This document shows, in pieces, positions 28,284-36,223 of a DNA stretch of 64,000 bases; the stretch's first letter is position 1, and every line of letters begins with the position of its first letter. A program made the translations under genes and the position numbers. The notes under the pieces were generated by a model, which ran no database searches, was not told where the DNA came from, and saw only the letters and a list, made by a program, of their open reading frames with translations. The stretch lies in NCBI RefSeq assembly GCF_020564625.1, contig NZ_JAJBZT010000003.1, positions 62,001-126,000 on the forward strand, in the 5' to 3' direction. Source of the DNA: Leeia speluncae (GTDB lineage: Bacteria; Pseudomonadota; Gammaproteobacteria; Burkholderiales; Leeiaceae).

Positions 28284-29666
28284 ATGGAATTCTTCCCTAT
28301 TTTCATGAAACTGAAGCAACAACCCTGCCTCGTTGTCGGCGGTGGCGAAGTTGCCTTACGAAAAGCGAGCTTACTAGAAGCCGCAGGGGCCATGGTGTGC
28401 ATCGTATCGCCAGAATTACACCCAGAATTACAAGCCAAAGTAGATGCTGGCAATATGCAGCATATCAATGGCTTCTTTGAACCAAGCCAAGTAGAAGGCA
28501 AGCGAATCGTCATTGCAGCCACAGATGATCAAACAGTGAACGAAGCCGTTTATCACGCAGCAGAAGCCAGAAGTATTCCGGTAAACGTGGTCGATCAATC
28601 CGAACTTTGCCGCTTTATCATGCCCGCCATTGTAGATCGCAGCCCACTAATGATCGCCGTCTCGACTGGCGGGGGTGTACCGGTATTAGCCAGACAAATG
28701 CGTACCCGGCTAGAAAGCCTCGTCCCGCATGGTTTTGGTCAATTAGCCAAGCTAGCCAGCGAATTTAGAGTCAAAGCCAAGAGCGCCCTGCCAGACGTTG
28801 GCACTCGTCGCCAATTTTGGGAAGAAGCACTACAAGGCAGCATTGCCGAAAAGGTATTTGCCGGCAAACTGGAAGAAGCCCGCAGAGATTTGGAAGAACA
28901 ACTCAGCACGCCAGACATTGCCCGCTATCAACGCGGCGCGGTATACCTGGTCGGCGGCGGCCCCGGCAACCCCGATCTACTCACCTTCCGCGCCTTGCGC
29001 CTGATGCAAGAAGCGGATGTGGTGTTGTACGATAATCTGGTCGCACCAGCAATTGTGGAATTAGTACGCAGGGATGCAGAACGTATCTATGTTGGCAAAA
29101 AAACCAACCAACACACCCTGCCGCAAGACGACATCAACCAGCTGTTAGTCAAGCTAGCCAAAGAAGGCAAAAAAGTCCTACGTCTAAAAGGCGGTGACCC
29201 CTTCATTTTTGGCCGTGGTGGCGAAGAAATCGAAACCTTGGCAGAAAATGGCATCCCGTTTGAAGTCGTCCCAGGCATCACCTCCGCCGCCGGTGCCTCC
29301 TGCTATGCGGGTATCCCACTCACCCACCGCGACTACGCCCAAGCCTGCACCTTTGTCACCGGCCACCGCCGCGAAGGAGAAGAAGCGCTAGATTGGCCAC
29401 GGCTAGTCCAGAAAAACGAAACCGTGGTGGTGTACATGGGCGTTGGTCAATCCGCCAGCATCTGCCAACAACTCATCCTGCACGGCCGCGACAAAGACAC
29501 CCCTGCCGCCATTGTCGAACAAGCCACTACCGACAATCAGCGCGTCATTACCGGCACGTTAACGACATTACCCGAGCTAATCACCGAAAAAGGCGTCAAA
29601 TCCCCTGCGCTAATTATTATTGGTGATGTGGTGAAACTGCACGATAAACTGGCGTGGAGGGGGTAA
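28284..29666 (+). CDS. cysG: Siroheme synthase CysG
   Basis: The 460-residue trifunctional enzyme has an N-terminal precorrin-2 dehydrogenase/ferrochelatase (NAD-binding VVGGGEVALRKA at residues 17-28, VSTGGGVP near 130). A C-terminal SAM-dependent uroporphyrinogen III methyltransferase starts near residue 215 (VYLVGGGPGNPDLLTFRAL, LRLKGGDPFIFGRGGEE). It makes siroheme for sulfite and nitrite reductases. Length and order are standard. No reductase genes lie next to it. Confidence 0.97.
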   Translation: MEFFPIFMKLKQQPCLVVGGGEVALRKASLLEAAGAMVCIVSPELHPELQAKVDAGNMQHINGFFEPSQVEGKRIVIAATDDQTVNEAVYHAAEARSIPVNVVDQSELCRFIMPAIVDRSPLMIAVSTGGGVPVLARQMRTRLESLVPHGFGQLAKLASEFRVKAKSALPDVGTRRQFWEEALQGSIAEKVFAGKLEEARRDLEEQLSTPDIARYQRGAVYLVGGGPGNPDLLTFRALRLMQEADVVLYDNLVAPAIVELVRRDAERIYVGKKTNQHTLPQDDINQLLVKLAKEGKKVLRLKGGDPFIFGRGGEEIETLAENGIPFEVVPGITSAAGASCYAGIPLTHRDYAQACTFVTGHRREGEEALDWPRLVQKNETVVVYMGVGQSASICQQLILHGRDKDTPAAIVEQATTDNQRVITGTLTTLPELITEKGVKSPALIIIGDVVKLHDKLAWRG

Positions 29667-29748
29667 GCAAGGCATTGCCTGCTAAAACGTCTTCAAATAT
29701 AGATCATGGCAGGTCTGTCAGTCACACCAACTGATCATCAGCGCAACC

Positions 29749-29765
29749 TCACAGGTAAGCTGTGA
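29749..29765. repeat. Short hairpin between cysG and the Imm49-like gene
   Basis: TCACAG-GTAAG-CTGTGA is a perfect 6-bp inverted repeat in the 133-bp convergent spacer. There is no T-run. It could be a weak terminator or a regulator site. Confidence 0.25.
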
Positions 29766-29799
29766 CAGAGATCGTTCCGGTACAATACGACCAAATCGA

Positions 29800-30624
29800 T
29801 CAGAGATTCAGCTCATCCACCCAGTTATTCATAAAATCAAATGGCAACGAATAATGATTCAGCTTTGCACAGTACACCCACTCCAACGGTACTAGCGGTG
29901 TATCTATTTTTAGCGAAAACCCATGAAGTTTGGCAATATTCAATAACACCAATAGCGGTGTACAAATTAAATCTGCGGTAAATCCTCCTTCATAGCTTGC
30001 CGCTTTTTTTAGGTATTTGTTAATCAACATGTCATCAATTATTTTTTGCATACCACTGAAATCAGATTCAGCCAAGGCCTTATAGAAGAAATAGTGATAA
30101 AAATGCTTGTTTATAAAATTATTATTAGGAGGATCATTTATGACGATATTACATAGCTTCTTAAGTGTGCTCCAGTCACCGCGAATCGCAACATAAGGAA
30201 TATATGTCCAAAAATCGATTGATTTATGACTTGCAATCCTATCCGGAAAGAAATATTGATCAATATTATTTGCATACCATTTTACAACTGTTGTTTTTTT
30301 TGATATCAAGGACGGCAAAAGAAATTGAAAATTTATACCATTTGCTTTTCTTTCTTCTTCTATCGATAGTGCCCTAATGAAAAATAAGGATGTTGCAAAA
30401 AAGTAATTCTGTACAGATACAATATCTTTCTCAACAAACCAGGCATAGACGGCTTTTGCAGTGCAATAAGAGCTTAAAAGCCTCATTGAATTGGTAACAG
30501 AACCTGTATTATTAACCACATTATTGATTAAAGAATAGAAGTTACCTTCCTCAAAACCATCAATATGAGATTTCACATGCGCAATTCTCGCAATCGGTTT
30601 CTCGTTCATTTTCTCAAGCGTCAT
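29800..30624 (-). CDS. Putative immunity protein, Imm49-like
   Basis: The protein has about 274 residues from the ATG at 30624 (ATGs or GTGs nearby are alternatives). It is soluble, helix-rich and Lys/Asn-rich. The central and C-terminal parts (EGGFTADLICTPLLVLLNIA and IDTPLVPLEWV) recall Imm49-family immunity proteins of polymorphic toxin systems; this is recognition by pattern and has not been searched. Its neighbours are a CdiI-like gene and a toxin tail, which supports an immunity role. AT-rich composition suggests transfer. Its cognate toxin is absent. Confidence 0.55.
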   Translation of the reverse strand: MTLEKMNEKPIARIAHVKSHIDGFEEGNFYSLINNVVNNTGSVTNSMRLLSSYCTAKAVYAWFVEKDIVSVQNYFFATSLFFIRALSIEEERKANGINFQFLLPSLISKKTTVVKWYANNIDQYFFPDRIASHKSIDFWTYIPYVAIRGDWSTLKKLCNIVINDPPNNNFINKHFYHYFFYKALAESDFSGMQKIIDDMLINKYLKKAASYEGGFTADLICTPLLVLLNIAKLHGFSLKIDTPLVPLEWVYCAKLNHYSLPFDFMNNWVDELNL

Positions 30625-30706
30625 CACTCACTCGCAAAATATAGATCATTACTGCTAGCCACAGACCTTGATTAGAAGTCATATCTGCGCCAAGTTCAAA
30701 ACGCAT
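30614..30706 (-). CDS. Possible 30-residue ORF upstream of the Imm49-like gene
   Basis: A GGGGGG-rich ribosome site precedes an ATG at 30706. It opens a 30-codon frame (MRFELGADMTSNQGLWLAVM...) whose TGA overlaps the start of the Imm49-like gene. It could be a coupling leader peptide or the remnant of a longer immunity gene. I recognise no family. Confidence 0.3.
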   Translation of the reverse strand: MRFELGADMTSNQGLWLAVMIYILRVSDDA

Positions 30707-30757
30707 GACTACCCCCCTGTAAAAACACTATCTTAGTTTGAGGGACCCAATCCACAG

Positions 30758-30868
30758 CTAAGAGCAGCGGCTCAGAGCAAGCCGAAGAGCACTGCCCATT
30801 GCTTCAGGAATGCTTGAAGCTGGAATGACGACATTCACATCTCCATTAATCCCTTCCCAGCCTTCTAA
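30758..30868 (-). pseudogene. Severed C-terminal part of the CdiI-like gene
   Basis: Directly after the TAA at 30869-30871, the same frame continues for 36 codons to a TAG at 30758. It reads LEGWEGINGDVNVVIPASS and ends with ALRLALSRCS. As I remember the family, CdiI-type proteins of about 170 residues end in just such a PA-SS...ALRLAxSRC tail. The continuation restores that length (172 codons including the stop), so the TAA looks like a nonsense mutation. Confidence 0.65.
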
Positions 30869-31276
30869 TTATGCATGGTGCGTGGGGGTAAAAGTAATTA
30901 CATTATTTTTGCTCTCAATGCCCACATTTTTCATACCTTTAAACAGTGCACGTTTTGTCTTGTAACCATGTAATTCCATCAAAGTACTGACCCACACAGG
31001 ATAATTAACTTTGTAATCTCCCAGAGACACATCAAACTCCACGCCGGCTGGAAAAGTAAGCCCTTCTCGAGGGGCAGGGAGCACCCATCGGCTATGGGCC
31101 AGCGTATCTTTCAGCGCTTCACCTAATGCCAGATCACTGGCATCGGGAGGAAATATGTATTGCTTGCCCTTGGGGTCGCGATTAGATCCACCTCGATAGC
31201 CAGAAAAGGTATCCATACAGATAAAATCGGCATTACACACCACTCCCGCCCAATAACCTCTAGTTACTTCATTCAT
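30869..31276 (-). CDS. CdiI-like immunity protein, probably truncated by nonsense codon
   Basis: The 135-residue product begins MNEVTRGYWAGVVCNADFIC and contains SDLALGEALKDTLAHSRW and YGYKTKRALF-like HGYKTKRALFKGMKNVGIES, a pattern I associate with contact-dependent growth inhibition immunity proteins. It ends ...FTPTHHA at an in-frame TAA, after which coding sequence continues (30758-30868). In relatives I recall a Lys at this point, and AAA to TAA is one change. Its ATG overlaps the stop of a toxin tail by ATGA, the classical cdiA-CT/cdiI junction. Whether the shortened protein folds is unknown. Confidence 0.65.
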   Translation of the reverse strand: MNEVTRGYWAGVVCNADFICMDTFSGYRGGSNRDPKGKQYIFPPDASDLALGEALKDTLAHSRWVLPAPREGLTFPAGVEFDVSLGDYKVNYPVWVSTLMELHGYKTKRALFKGMKNVGIESKNNVITFTPTHHA

Positions 31277-31392
31277 TTGATCACCGTAATTTTGACTTTT
31301 ACATCCTTACTTTGCCCGTATTGAATCGCCCTTTTGATTTGCATCCATTGCGATGATGTGCTGTTGTAAGGAATAGCGATAAAATTTTTATG
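31273..31392 (-). pseudogene. C-terminal remnant of a CdiA-type toxin
   Basis: A 39-codon open stretch after a TAG at 31393 reads HKNFIAIPYNSTSSQWMQIK, continues with RAIQYGQSKDVKVKITVIK and ends in TGA overlapping the immunity start. The form (a short beta strand, an amphipathic helix, then a final strand KVKITVIK) is typical of the last residues of CdiA-CT or other polymorphic nuclease toxins. No start codon or upstream toxin sequence remains. Length, position and overlap support a decayed toxin joined to its immunity gene. Confidence 0.6.
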
Positions 31393-31489
31393 CTAATAAT
31401 TTAAAGGCAATAATTTCATTATTAGATGATGCGAAAAGCAAATTTCAACTAAATACTCGTCGCTAAAATTGCCATCTTTTATTTAGTAG

Positions 31490-32488
31490 TTATTTCGCAG
31501 CAGCTTTCAAAGTCTCCAGCGATAGCTCCTCATCGTACATCGGCCAATCTTCTCTGGCGCGCTTGAGTACGCCCTGCATCAAGTCATCGAGAGGGGGAAC
31601 TGCCTGCACTGGCGGTAGCTGATCAAAGGGGGCGGCCATCAATGGATGGTCGAGAATGGGGTTCTCCAAGCCTTCCCATTGTCGCAAACGGAAAAGAAAT
31701 AGAATTTCTACAGGCACCCGTTGCAGATAATTTTCGGTATTAAAGTCGAAGAATTTCTTCAAGGTTTCTTTACCCGAACTATAGGTGTGACGGTCGCATG
31801 CCGCTAGCAAGCATGGCACAAGGTCTTCTGGATTGGGTGTGCGCCAGTGTACAAGCAATGTTTCGTAGATCGGCTCATCATACGCATAGGCGGGCCATTG
31901 GTGATGACAGTCACCCACCCAGTCAGCAAACAGCCGGAGGATAAAAGCCTGTGCCCGGCGATGTTCTTCGCGATATTGTAATGCCAATTGATAATCTCGG
32001 TTCAGTGCGGCATGAGTAAGGTAACCTTGATAAATTGCCTCTTCTTTCCAGCCTATCATGGCCATCACGGCCAACATATGGGCAGCACTTTCCATATTGA
32101 ACATCTTAAGGCTGCGGTTAGCCCTTTCTGTAAGAAGGGAGTTGAAACGATGGTGCCAGAAAACGTTCTGAAGTTGCGACACTTGGTAATAACGTAACCA
32201 GTAGGCTATATGACAGCCCCAATCCTGATAATCAAATACGCGAGCAAGGATGCTGTAGATTTTGGGACAACTAAGCATATCAAAGTCACTGAAAGTCACG
32301 TTATTTCTATTTGGTATATTTTCTGGCGACCGATTTGCATCATTCCTTGTAATATATTCTAGAATATTTGACCGCACCCATTCTTCATATCCATCGATAT
32401 TGGGATTCAATAAAGCTGCAATACTTTTTTGCTTAGGCCACTTGGGGTCTATGCCCAATCGTTCACAACGCTTCATTTCCTGAGTCAT
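31490..32488 (-). CDS. Unrecognised 332-residue helical protein in immunity island
   Basis: The start is placed at the ATG at 32488 (a TTG four codons upstream is possible); neither has a strong ribosome site. The protein is soluble, very rich in Trp, Tyr and Leu and probably all-helical, with no signal or membrane segment. The N-terminus has GIDPKWPKQKSIAALLNPNI and the C-terminus has LDHPLMAAPFDQLPP. I do not recognise the family. Its position next to a toxin tail and two immunity-like genes, together with its AT-rich flanks, suggests another immunity protein. A free-standing gene is equally possible. Confidence 0.6.
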   Translation of the reverse strand: MTQEMKRCERLGIDPKWPKQKSIAALLNPNIDGYEEWVRSNILEYITRNDANRSPENIPNRNNVTFSDFDMLSCPKIYSILARVFDYQDWGCHIAYWLRYYQVSQLQNVFWHHRFNSLLTERANRSLKMFNMESAAHMLAVMAMIGWKEEAIYQGYLTHAALNRDYQLALQYREEHRRAQAFILRLFADWVGDCHHQWPAYAYDEPIYETLLVHWRTPNPEDLVPCLLAACDRHTYSSGKETLKKFFDFNTENYLQRVPVEILFLFRLRQWEGLENPILDHPLMAAPFDQLPPVQAVPPLDDLMQGVLKRAREDWPMYDEELSLETLKAAAK

Positions 32489-32581
32489 CAATTTTTTCAA
32501 CCAAAAAAATTTTCAATAACTTGCTTGAAAATTATGCCATTAGCAACACAATATAGAAACCTTGCCCTATTGAGACCCAAC

Positions 32582-32611
32582 AAAAAAGGATGCACTGGGC
32601 ATCCTTTTTTT
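32582..32611 (-). terminator. Rho-independent terminator after trhP
   Basis: GGATGC and GCATCC form a stem around ACTGG, flanked by A6 and T7, so it can work in both directions. On the minus strand it ends the trhP transcript before the immunity island. Confidence 0.85.
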
Positions 32612-32631
32612 GGGGCGACACGACAGTCAAA

Positions 32632-34029
32632 TTATGCAGAGGTCGTTTCTTCTGTCGCTGGCTGCAGCAATCTCGCCAATAGTGCGCCATTCAGTTCTTC
32701 CGGCAACGGAATACTTACCGCATAACCACTACCAGAAGCCACTTCTACTGGTTGCAAGTTATTCGTATTGCGCATGCTAGTCACTTCGATCACACGGTTG
32801 CCACTTGGGTGAATCACTTCTAGGCGATCGCCCACACCAAAGCGGTTTTTCACATCGATCTTAGCCCAACCATCAACGATATCTAGTACATCGCCCACGT
32901 ACTGGCTGCGGCCAGACTCAGAGTAGCCGCTCATGTAGTTTTGGTAATCTTGGGTGTGATGGCGTTGGTAGAAACCATCGGTATAGCCACGGTTTGCCAA
33001 GCCTTCCAACTCGCCCAATAGCGTTGGGTCGAATGGGCGGCCCGCCATTGCATCATCAATCGCACGGCGGTAAACCTGCGCAGTACGTGCCACGTAGTAA
33101 AGTGACTTGGTACGACCTTCTACTTTTAGCGAGTTCACACCAATTTTCGCCAGACGTTCTACGTGCTCTACCGCGCGTAGGTCTTTACTGTTCATGATGT
33201 AGGTGCCGTGTTCGTCTTCCAGAATCGGCAACAGGCTACCCGGACGATTGGCTTCTTCGATCAGGTAAACATTGTCTGCCATTGGGTGGCGCGGCATATT
33301 ACCTAGGCCAGAGAAAGACTGATCCGCCTCTTCCATCGCCTTGCGGTAATCAAACTTGATGGTTTCCACCGGAATACGCGCGATATCGCCAGTTTCATTT
33401 TCTGCAGCAGGTTGTACGTTGTAATCCCAGCGGCAAGAGTTGGTACAGGTGCCTTGGTTAGGATCGCGGTGGTTAAAGTAACCAGACAACAAGCAACGGC
33501 CAGAGTAGGCAATACATAGTGCCCCGTGTACAAATACTTCTAGTTCCATATCCGGGCAACGCTGACGAATTTCTTCCACTTCGTCTAGGCTCAGTTCGCG
33601 AGACAAAATCACGCGGGTCAGGCCAATTTTTTGCCAGAATTTTACGTCAGCCCAGTTTGTCGCGTTCGCTTGTACGGACAAGTGAATAGGCACTTCTGGC
33701 CATTTTTCACGCACCATCATAATCAAACCAGGATCGGCCATGATCAGCGCATCTGGCTTCATCTCGATGACCGGAGCCATATCGTTTAGATAGGTTTTTA
33801 GTTTGGCGTTGTGCGGGAAAATATTGCTCGCCACAAAGAACAATTTGCCGCGAGCATGCGCGCCATCAATCCCTTGCTTGAGTGTTTCTAATGAAGAAAA
33901 CTCGTTGTTACGTGCGCGCAAGCTGTAGCGAGGCTGGCCGGCATATACCGCATCAGCACCATAATCAAACGCTGCATGCATTTTGGACAAAGAGCCTGCA
34001 GGTAACAAAAGTTCGGGAGAAGCTGCCAT
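32632..34029 (-). CDS. trhP: Peptidase U32-family tRNA hydroxylation protein TrhP (YegQ)
   Basis: The protein has 465 residues from the ATG at 34029; a GTG four codons upstream is possible. The U32 signature ELEVFVHGALCIAYSGRCLLS and later Cys pairs (GTCTNSCRW) are present. The length and C-terminal beta domain match YegQ/TrhP, which with prephenate-derived chemistry installs 5-hydroxyuridine at tRNA position 34. The N-terminal TIM-barrel begins PELLLPAGSLSKMHAAFDYGA. It is monocistronic. Confidence 0.92.
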   Translation of the reverse strand: MAASPELLLPAGSLSKMHAAFDYGADAVYAGQPRYSLRARNNEFSSLETLKQGIDGAHARGKLFFVASNIFPHNAKLKTYLNDMAPVIEMKPDALIMADPGLIMMVREKWPEVPIHLSVQANATNWADVKFWQKIGLTRVILSRELSLDEVEEIRQRCPDMELEVFVHGALCIAYSGRCLLSGYFNHRDPNQGTCTNSCRWDYNVQPAAENETGDIARIPVETIKFDYRKAMEEADQSFSGLGNMPRHPMADNVYLIEEANRPGSLLPILEDEHGTYIMNSKDLRAVEHVERLAKIGVNSLKVEGRTKSLYYVARTAQVYRRAIDDAMAGRPFDPTLLGELEGLANRGYTDGFYQRHHTQDYQNYMSGYSESGRSQYVGDVLDIVDGWAKIDVKNRFGVGDRLEVIHPSGNRVIEVTSMRNTNNLQPVEVASGSGYAVSIPLPEELNGALLARLLQPATEETTSA

Positions 34030-34177
34030 GGTGAATTCCACTAATCAATCTACTAGAGGGAGGCAATTATACAGAAAAATCATTATAAATCAGACCCTTC
34101 TGTGAGTAGGGTTGTTTTTTCTATCGCCTTTTTACCAATGTCTAGGAATCGGCAGGAAAAAATTACAACAGTTTTTC

Positions 34178-34206
34178 TTGCCTAAGGCAGACCAAGCACA
34201 TACAAT
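34178..34206 (+). promoter_or_regulatory. Sigma-70 promoter of the LexA-like gene
   Basis: TTGCCT (34178-34183) and TACAAT (34201-34206), spaced by 17 bp, make a good promoter. The predicted start of transcription is near 34213, inside the operator that follows. This also shows that the coding start must lie downstream, at 34247. Confidence 0.7.
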
Positions 34207-34207
34207 A

Positions 34208-34221
34208 AGAACGAACGTTCT
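34208..34221 (+). promoter_or_regulatory. Palindromic operator AGAAC-N4-GTTCT
   Basis: AGAACGAACGTTCT is a perfect AGAAC/GTTCT palindrome that contains GAAC-N4-GTTC, the form of Gram-positive LexA (DinR) boxes. It overlaps the predicted transcription start of the LexA-like gene, so autorepression is likely. Confidence 0.65.
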
Positions 34222-34246
34222 AAATAAACCGATCATAGGTCTAGCC

Positions 34247-34831
34247 ATGCCACCACCAAACAAAGACAGAGACTATCTGGCGAAGCTGCAAGATTACTAT
34301 GCAGACTTTCGTTGTCTTCCCTCTTACGCCAGCATGGGGCAATTGCTAGGCTTGGCGTCAAAGTCGGCAGTATCTGCCTTGGTCAAACGTTTACAGTTGC
34401 AAGGGTTTCTTGAGACCTCGCCAGATAAAAGACTAGTGCCAACCAAAAGTTTTTTTGGTCGCCCAATGGCGGAAGATGTCGTGCGGGCTGGCTTACCAAG
34501 TGAAGTGCACGATGGCATGCAAGAAGCACTGAATATCGATGAATACCTAATTGATAAACCTTCTGAAACCGTCCTGATTGAAGTAAAAGGCGATTCGATG
34601 ATCGAGGCACATATTCAGGAAGGTGATATTGCGGTGGTGGAAAAGCGCCTGGTCGCTAATCCGGGGGATATTGTCGTCGCGATTGTTGATGGCGAGTTTA
34701 CCCTTAAATACCTGGAAAAAGACGGCATCCACTATCTGCTTCGACCAGGTAATTCTGCCTACCCAGTGATCCGCCCTACACAATCGCTACAAATTTTTGG
34801 GGTGATGGTCGGGCTGATTCGTAAGATGTAA
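34247..34831 (+). CDS. LexA-like S24 repressor/autopeptidase
   Basis: The protein has 194 residues from the ATG at 34247; the frame is open for 45 codons upstream, but that part spans the promoter and operator. The N-terminal winged helix (about 8-60, LPSYASMGQLLGLASKSAVSALVKRL) is LexA-like but divergent. The autocleavage site Ala81-Gly82 (VVRAGLPS), nucleophile Ser117 (GDSM) and general-base Lys154 (FTLKYL) are all present. It should derepress on RecA-ssDNA. It may be a second LexA type controlling its own regulon. Confidence 0.85.
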   Translation: MPPPNKDRDYLAKLQDYYADFRCLPSYASMGQLLGLASKSAVSALVKRLQLQGFLETSPDKRLVPTKSFFGRPMAEDVVRAGLPSEVHDGMQEALNIDEYLIDKPSETVLIEVKGDSMIEAHIQEGDIAVVEKRLVANPGDIVVAIVDGEFTLKYLEKDGIHYLLRPGNSAYPVIRPTQSLQIFGVMVGLIRKM

Positions 34832-34866
34832 TTCACCAATCTCTCTGGTTAAACAACCAAGAAAAC

Positions 34867-34898
34867 AAAAAGCCACTATCGACTGATAGTGGCTTTTT
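34867..34898 (+). terminator. Bidirectional terminator between LexA-like and FTR1 genes
   Basis: AAAAAGCCACTATC and GATAGTGGCTTTTT form a 14-bp perfect stem with a GACT loop and T-runs both ways. Confidence 0.92.
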
Positions 34899-34947
34899 GC
34901 TGAACGTCAATTCAAACTACTCGGTTTTATCTTTTACCAATTAAGGT

Positions 34948-35814
34948 TTAAGCCTTACCTTCAGAAGCCGCTTGGGCTGGCATCATTGGTTTTTTAGTTG
35001 CCGTTTGGTGGCTAGCTTTCTTCAAGAAGAACCAAACCGCAGCCCAATACACGGCATAGAAAATCACTAACATTAGGGAAGGTTGCGCTCTATACCCCGT
35101 TAGTCCTGCCAGTAAGTTTCCAAAGCCTTCTGTATCAGCCAACAAGGCACTGCTATCCCAGATAGGGTCTACCAAAGTAGGTAACCACTCGAAAGACTGC
35201 ATTTTTTCAACACCGGTTACCAGCAAAGAAGCAGCTAGTAATAACAGTAGTGTTTCAGAGAAGCGGAAAAACGCACGCCATGAAAACACTTTGCTACCGG
35301 CTTGTAAGATCCAGAAAGAGAATAAGGCAAGTACAAAACCAGATAAGGCAGACAAGACAAAGTTCACCATATTGGTACCTTCTTGCGCCAAGCCCATGCC
35401 GTACAAGAAGATAACGGTTTCACTTCCCTCACGGGCGACAGCAATCGCCACCAAGGTCAGCATTCCCCACCAATTGGCCGCTTTTGCATTTTCTGCCATG
35501 CCTTCTTCTAGCTCTCGCTTCAAAGTTCGGCCATGCTTACGCATCCAGACCACCATCTGCACAATTAAGGCAGATGCCACTAATACCATGCCCATCTGGA
35601 AATAATCTTGTGCATCACCAGCAAAGAAATCTTGGAAGATCAAAATGGCTGCACCAAGAATCGTCGCAAGGCCTAAGCCCACACCTACGCCGCCCCATAG
35701 ATACTTCATCCCATTTTTTGCATCTGGGTTAGCTCTTAACCAAGCATAGAGAATACCAATCACCAGCATGGCCTCTACGCTTTCACGCCAGACAATAAAA
35801 ATTACCTGTTCCAA
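34948..35814 (-). CDS. FTR1-family high-affinity iron permease (EfeU-like)
   Basis: The 288-residue inner-membrane protein has about seven spans. Two RExxE iron-binding motifs are visible: Arg10-Glu14 (RESVE) in the first span and Arg128-Glu132 (REGSE) in the fourth. FTR1 proteins import ferrous or ferric iron. It lies 30 bp after a cupredoxin gene, and a Fur box stands before that gene, so the pair forms a small iron-regulated uptake operon. EfeB peroxidase and a full EfeO are absent. Confidence 0.92.
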   Translation of the reverse strand: MEQVIFIVWRESVEAMLVIGILYAWLRANPDAKNGMKYLWGGVGVGLGLATILGAAILIFQDFFAGDAQDYFQMGMVLVASALIVQMVVWMRKHGRTLKRELEEGMAENAKAANWWGMLTLVAIAVAREGSETVIFLYGMGLAQEGTNMVNFVLSALSGFVLALFSFWILQAGSKVFSWRAFFRFSETLLLLLAASLLVTGVEKMQSFEWLPTLVDPIWDSSALLADTEGFGNLLAGLTGYRAQPSLMLVIFYAVYWAAVWFFLKKASHQTATKKPMMPAQAASEGKA

Positions 35815-35844
35815 TGATTTCTCCGAAAGTATTCGCTTAGAAAA

Positions 35845-36180
35845 TTACTTAGCAACAATCTTGCCTTGCGCAGTCGGCTGGTTCTCGTGGAATTCATCCA
35901 CAAATTTATATTCGCCCGCTTTTAGCGCTTTAATCGCGATGATGCTAGTCGCGCCTGGCGCGATAACTTTTTCCTTTTTCAGCGGAATGCTTTCAAACTC
36001 GGCAGCCGTTTTGCCACTGTTTTTCACTTCAATTTTGAACGCTTTATCTGCAGGCACTTCTAGTTTTTGAGGGGTAAGTACACCATCTTTAATATCTAGC
36101 TTATAAACCTGAGCATCTTCTGCGTGAGCCACCGCAGCAAGACCAGACAACAACACAGCAACCAGTAATTTTTTCATCAT
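35845..36180 (-). CDS. Periplasmic cupredoxin-domain protein (EfeO-like N-domain)
   Basis: The 111-residue protein has a Sec signal (about residues 1-20, ending AHA) and one cupredoxin-like beta domain (VYKLDIKDGVLTPQKLEVPADKAFKIEVKNSG). It corresponds to the small cupredoxin module of EfeO. It lacks the usual Cys-His-His-Met copper ligands, so it may bind iron through its many Glu and Asp residues or serve as a partner of FTR1. The Fur box 19 bp upstream supports iron control. Confidence 0.85.
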   Translation of the reverse strand: MMKKLLVAVLLSGLAAVAHAEDAQVYKLDIKDGVLTPQKLEVPADKAFKIEVKNSGKTAAEFESIPLKKEKVIAPGATSIIAIKALKAGEYKFVDEFHENQPTAQGKIVAK

Positions 36181-36204
36181 GCAAACCTAATTGATCAAGA
36201 TAAC

Positions 36205-36223
36205 GATTATGATAATTATTATC
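36205..36223 (-). promoter_or_regulatory. Fur box
   Basis: GATTATGATAATTATTATC matches 17 of 19 positions of the Fur consensus GATAATGATAATCATTATC. It lies 25 bp before the cupredoxin start, so iron-dependent repression of the cupredoxin-FTR1 operon is expected. Confidence 0.8.

Noticed and set aside
31393-31489. Further toxin sequence upstream of the CdiA-type tail
   Set aside because: All three minus-strand frames contain stops and no toxin-like segment is seen.
34112-34246. 45-codon N-terminal extension of the LexA-like protein
   Set aside because: It spans the -35, -10 and operator, so it is upstream of the likely transcription start.
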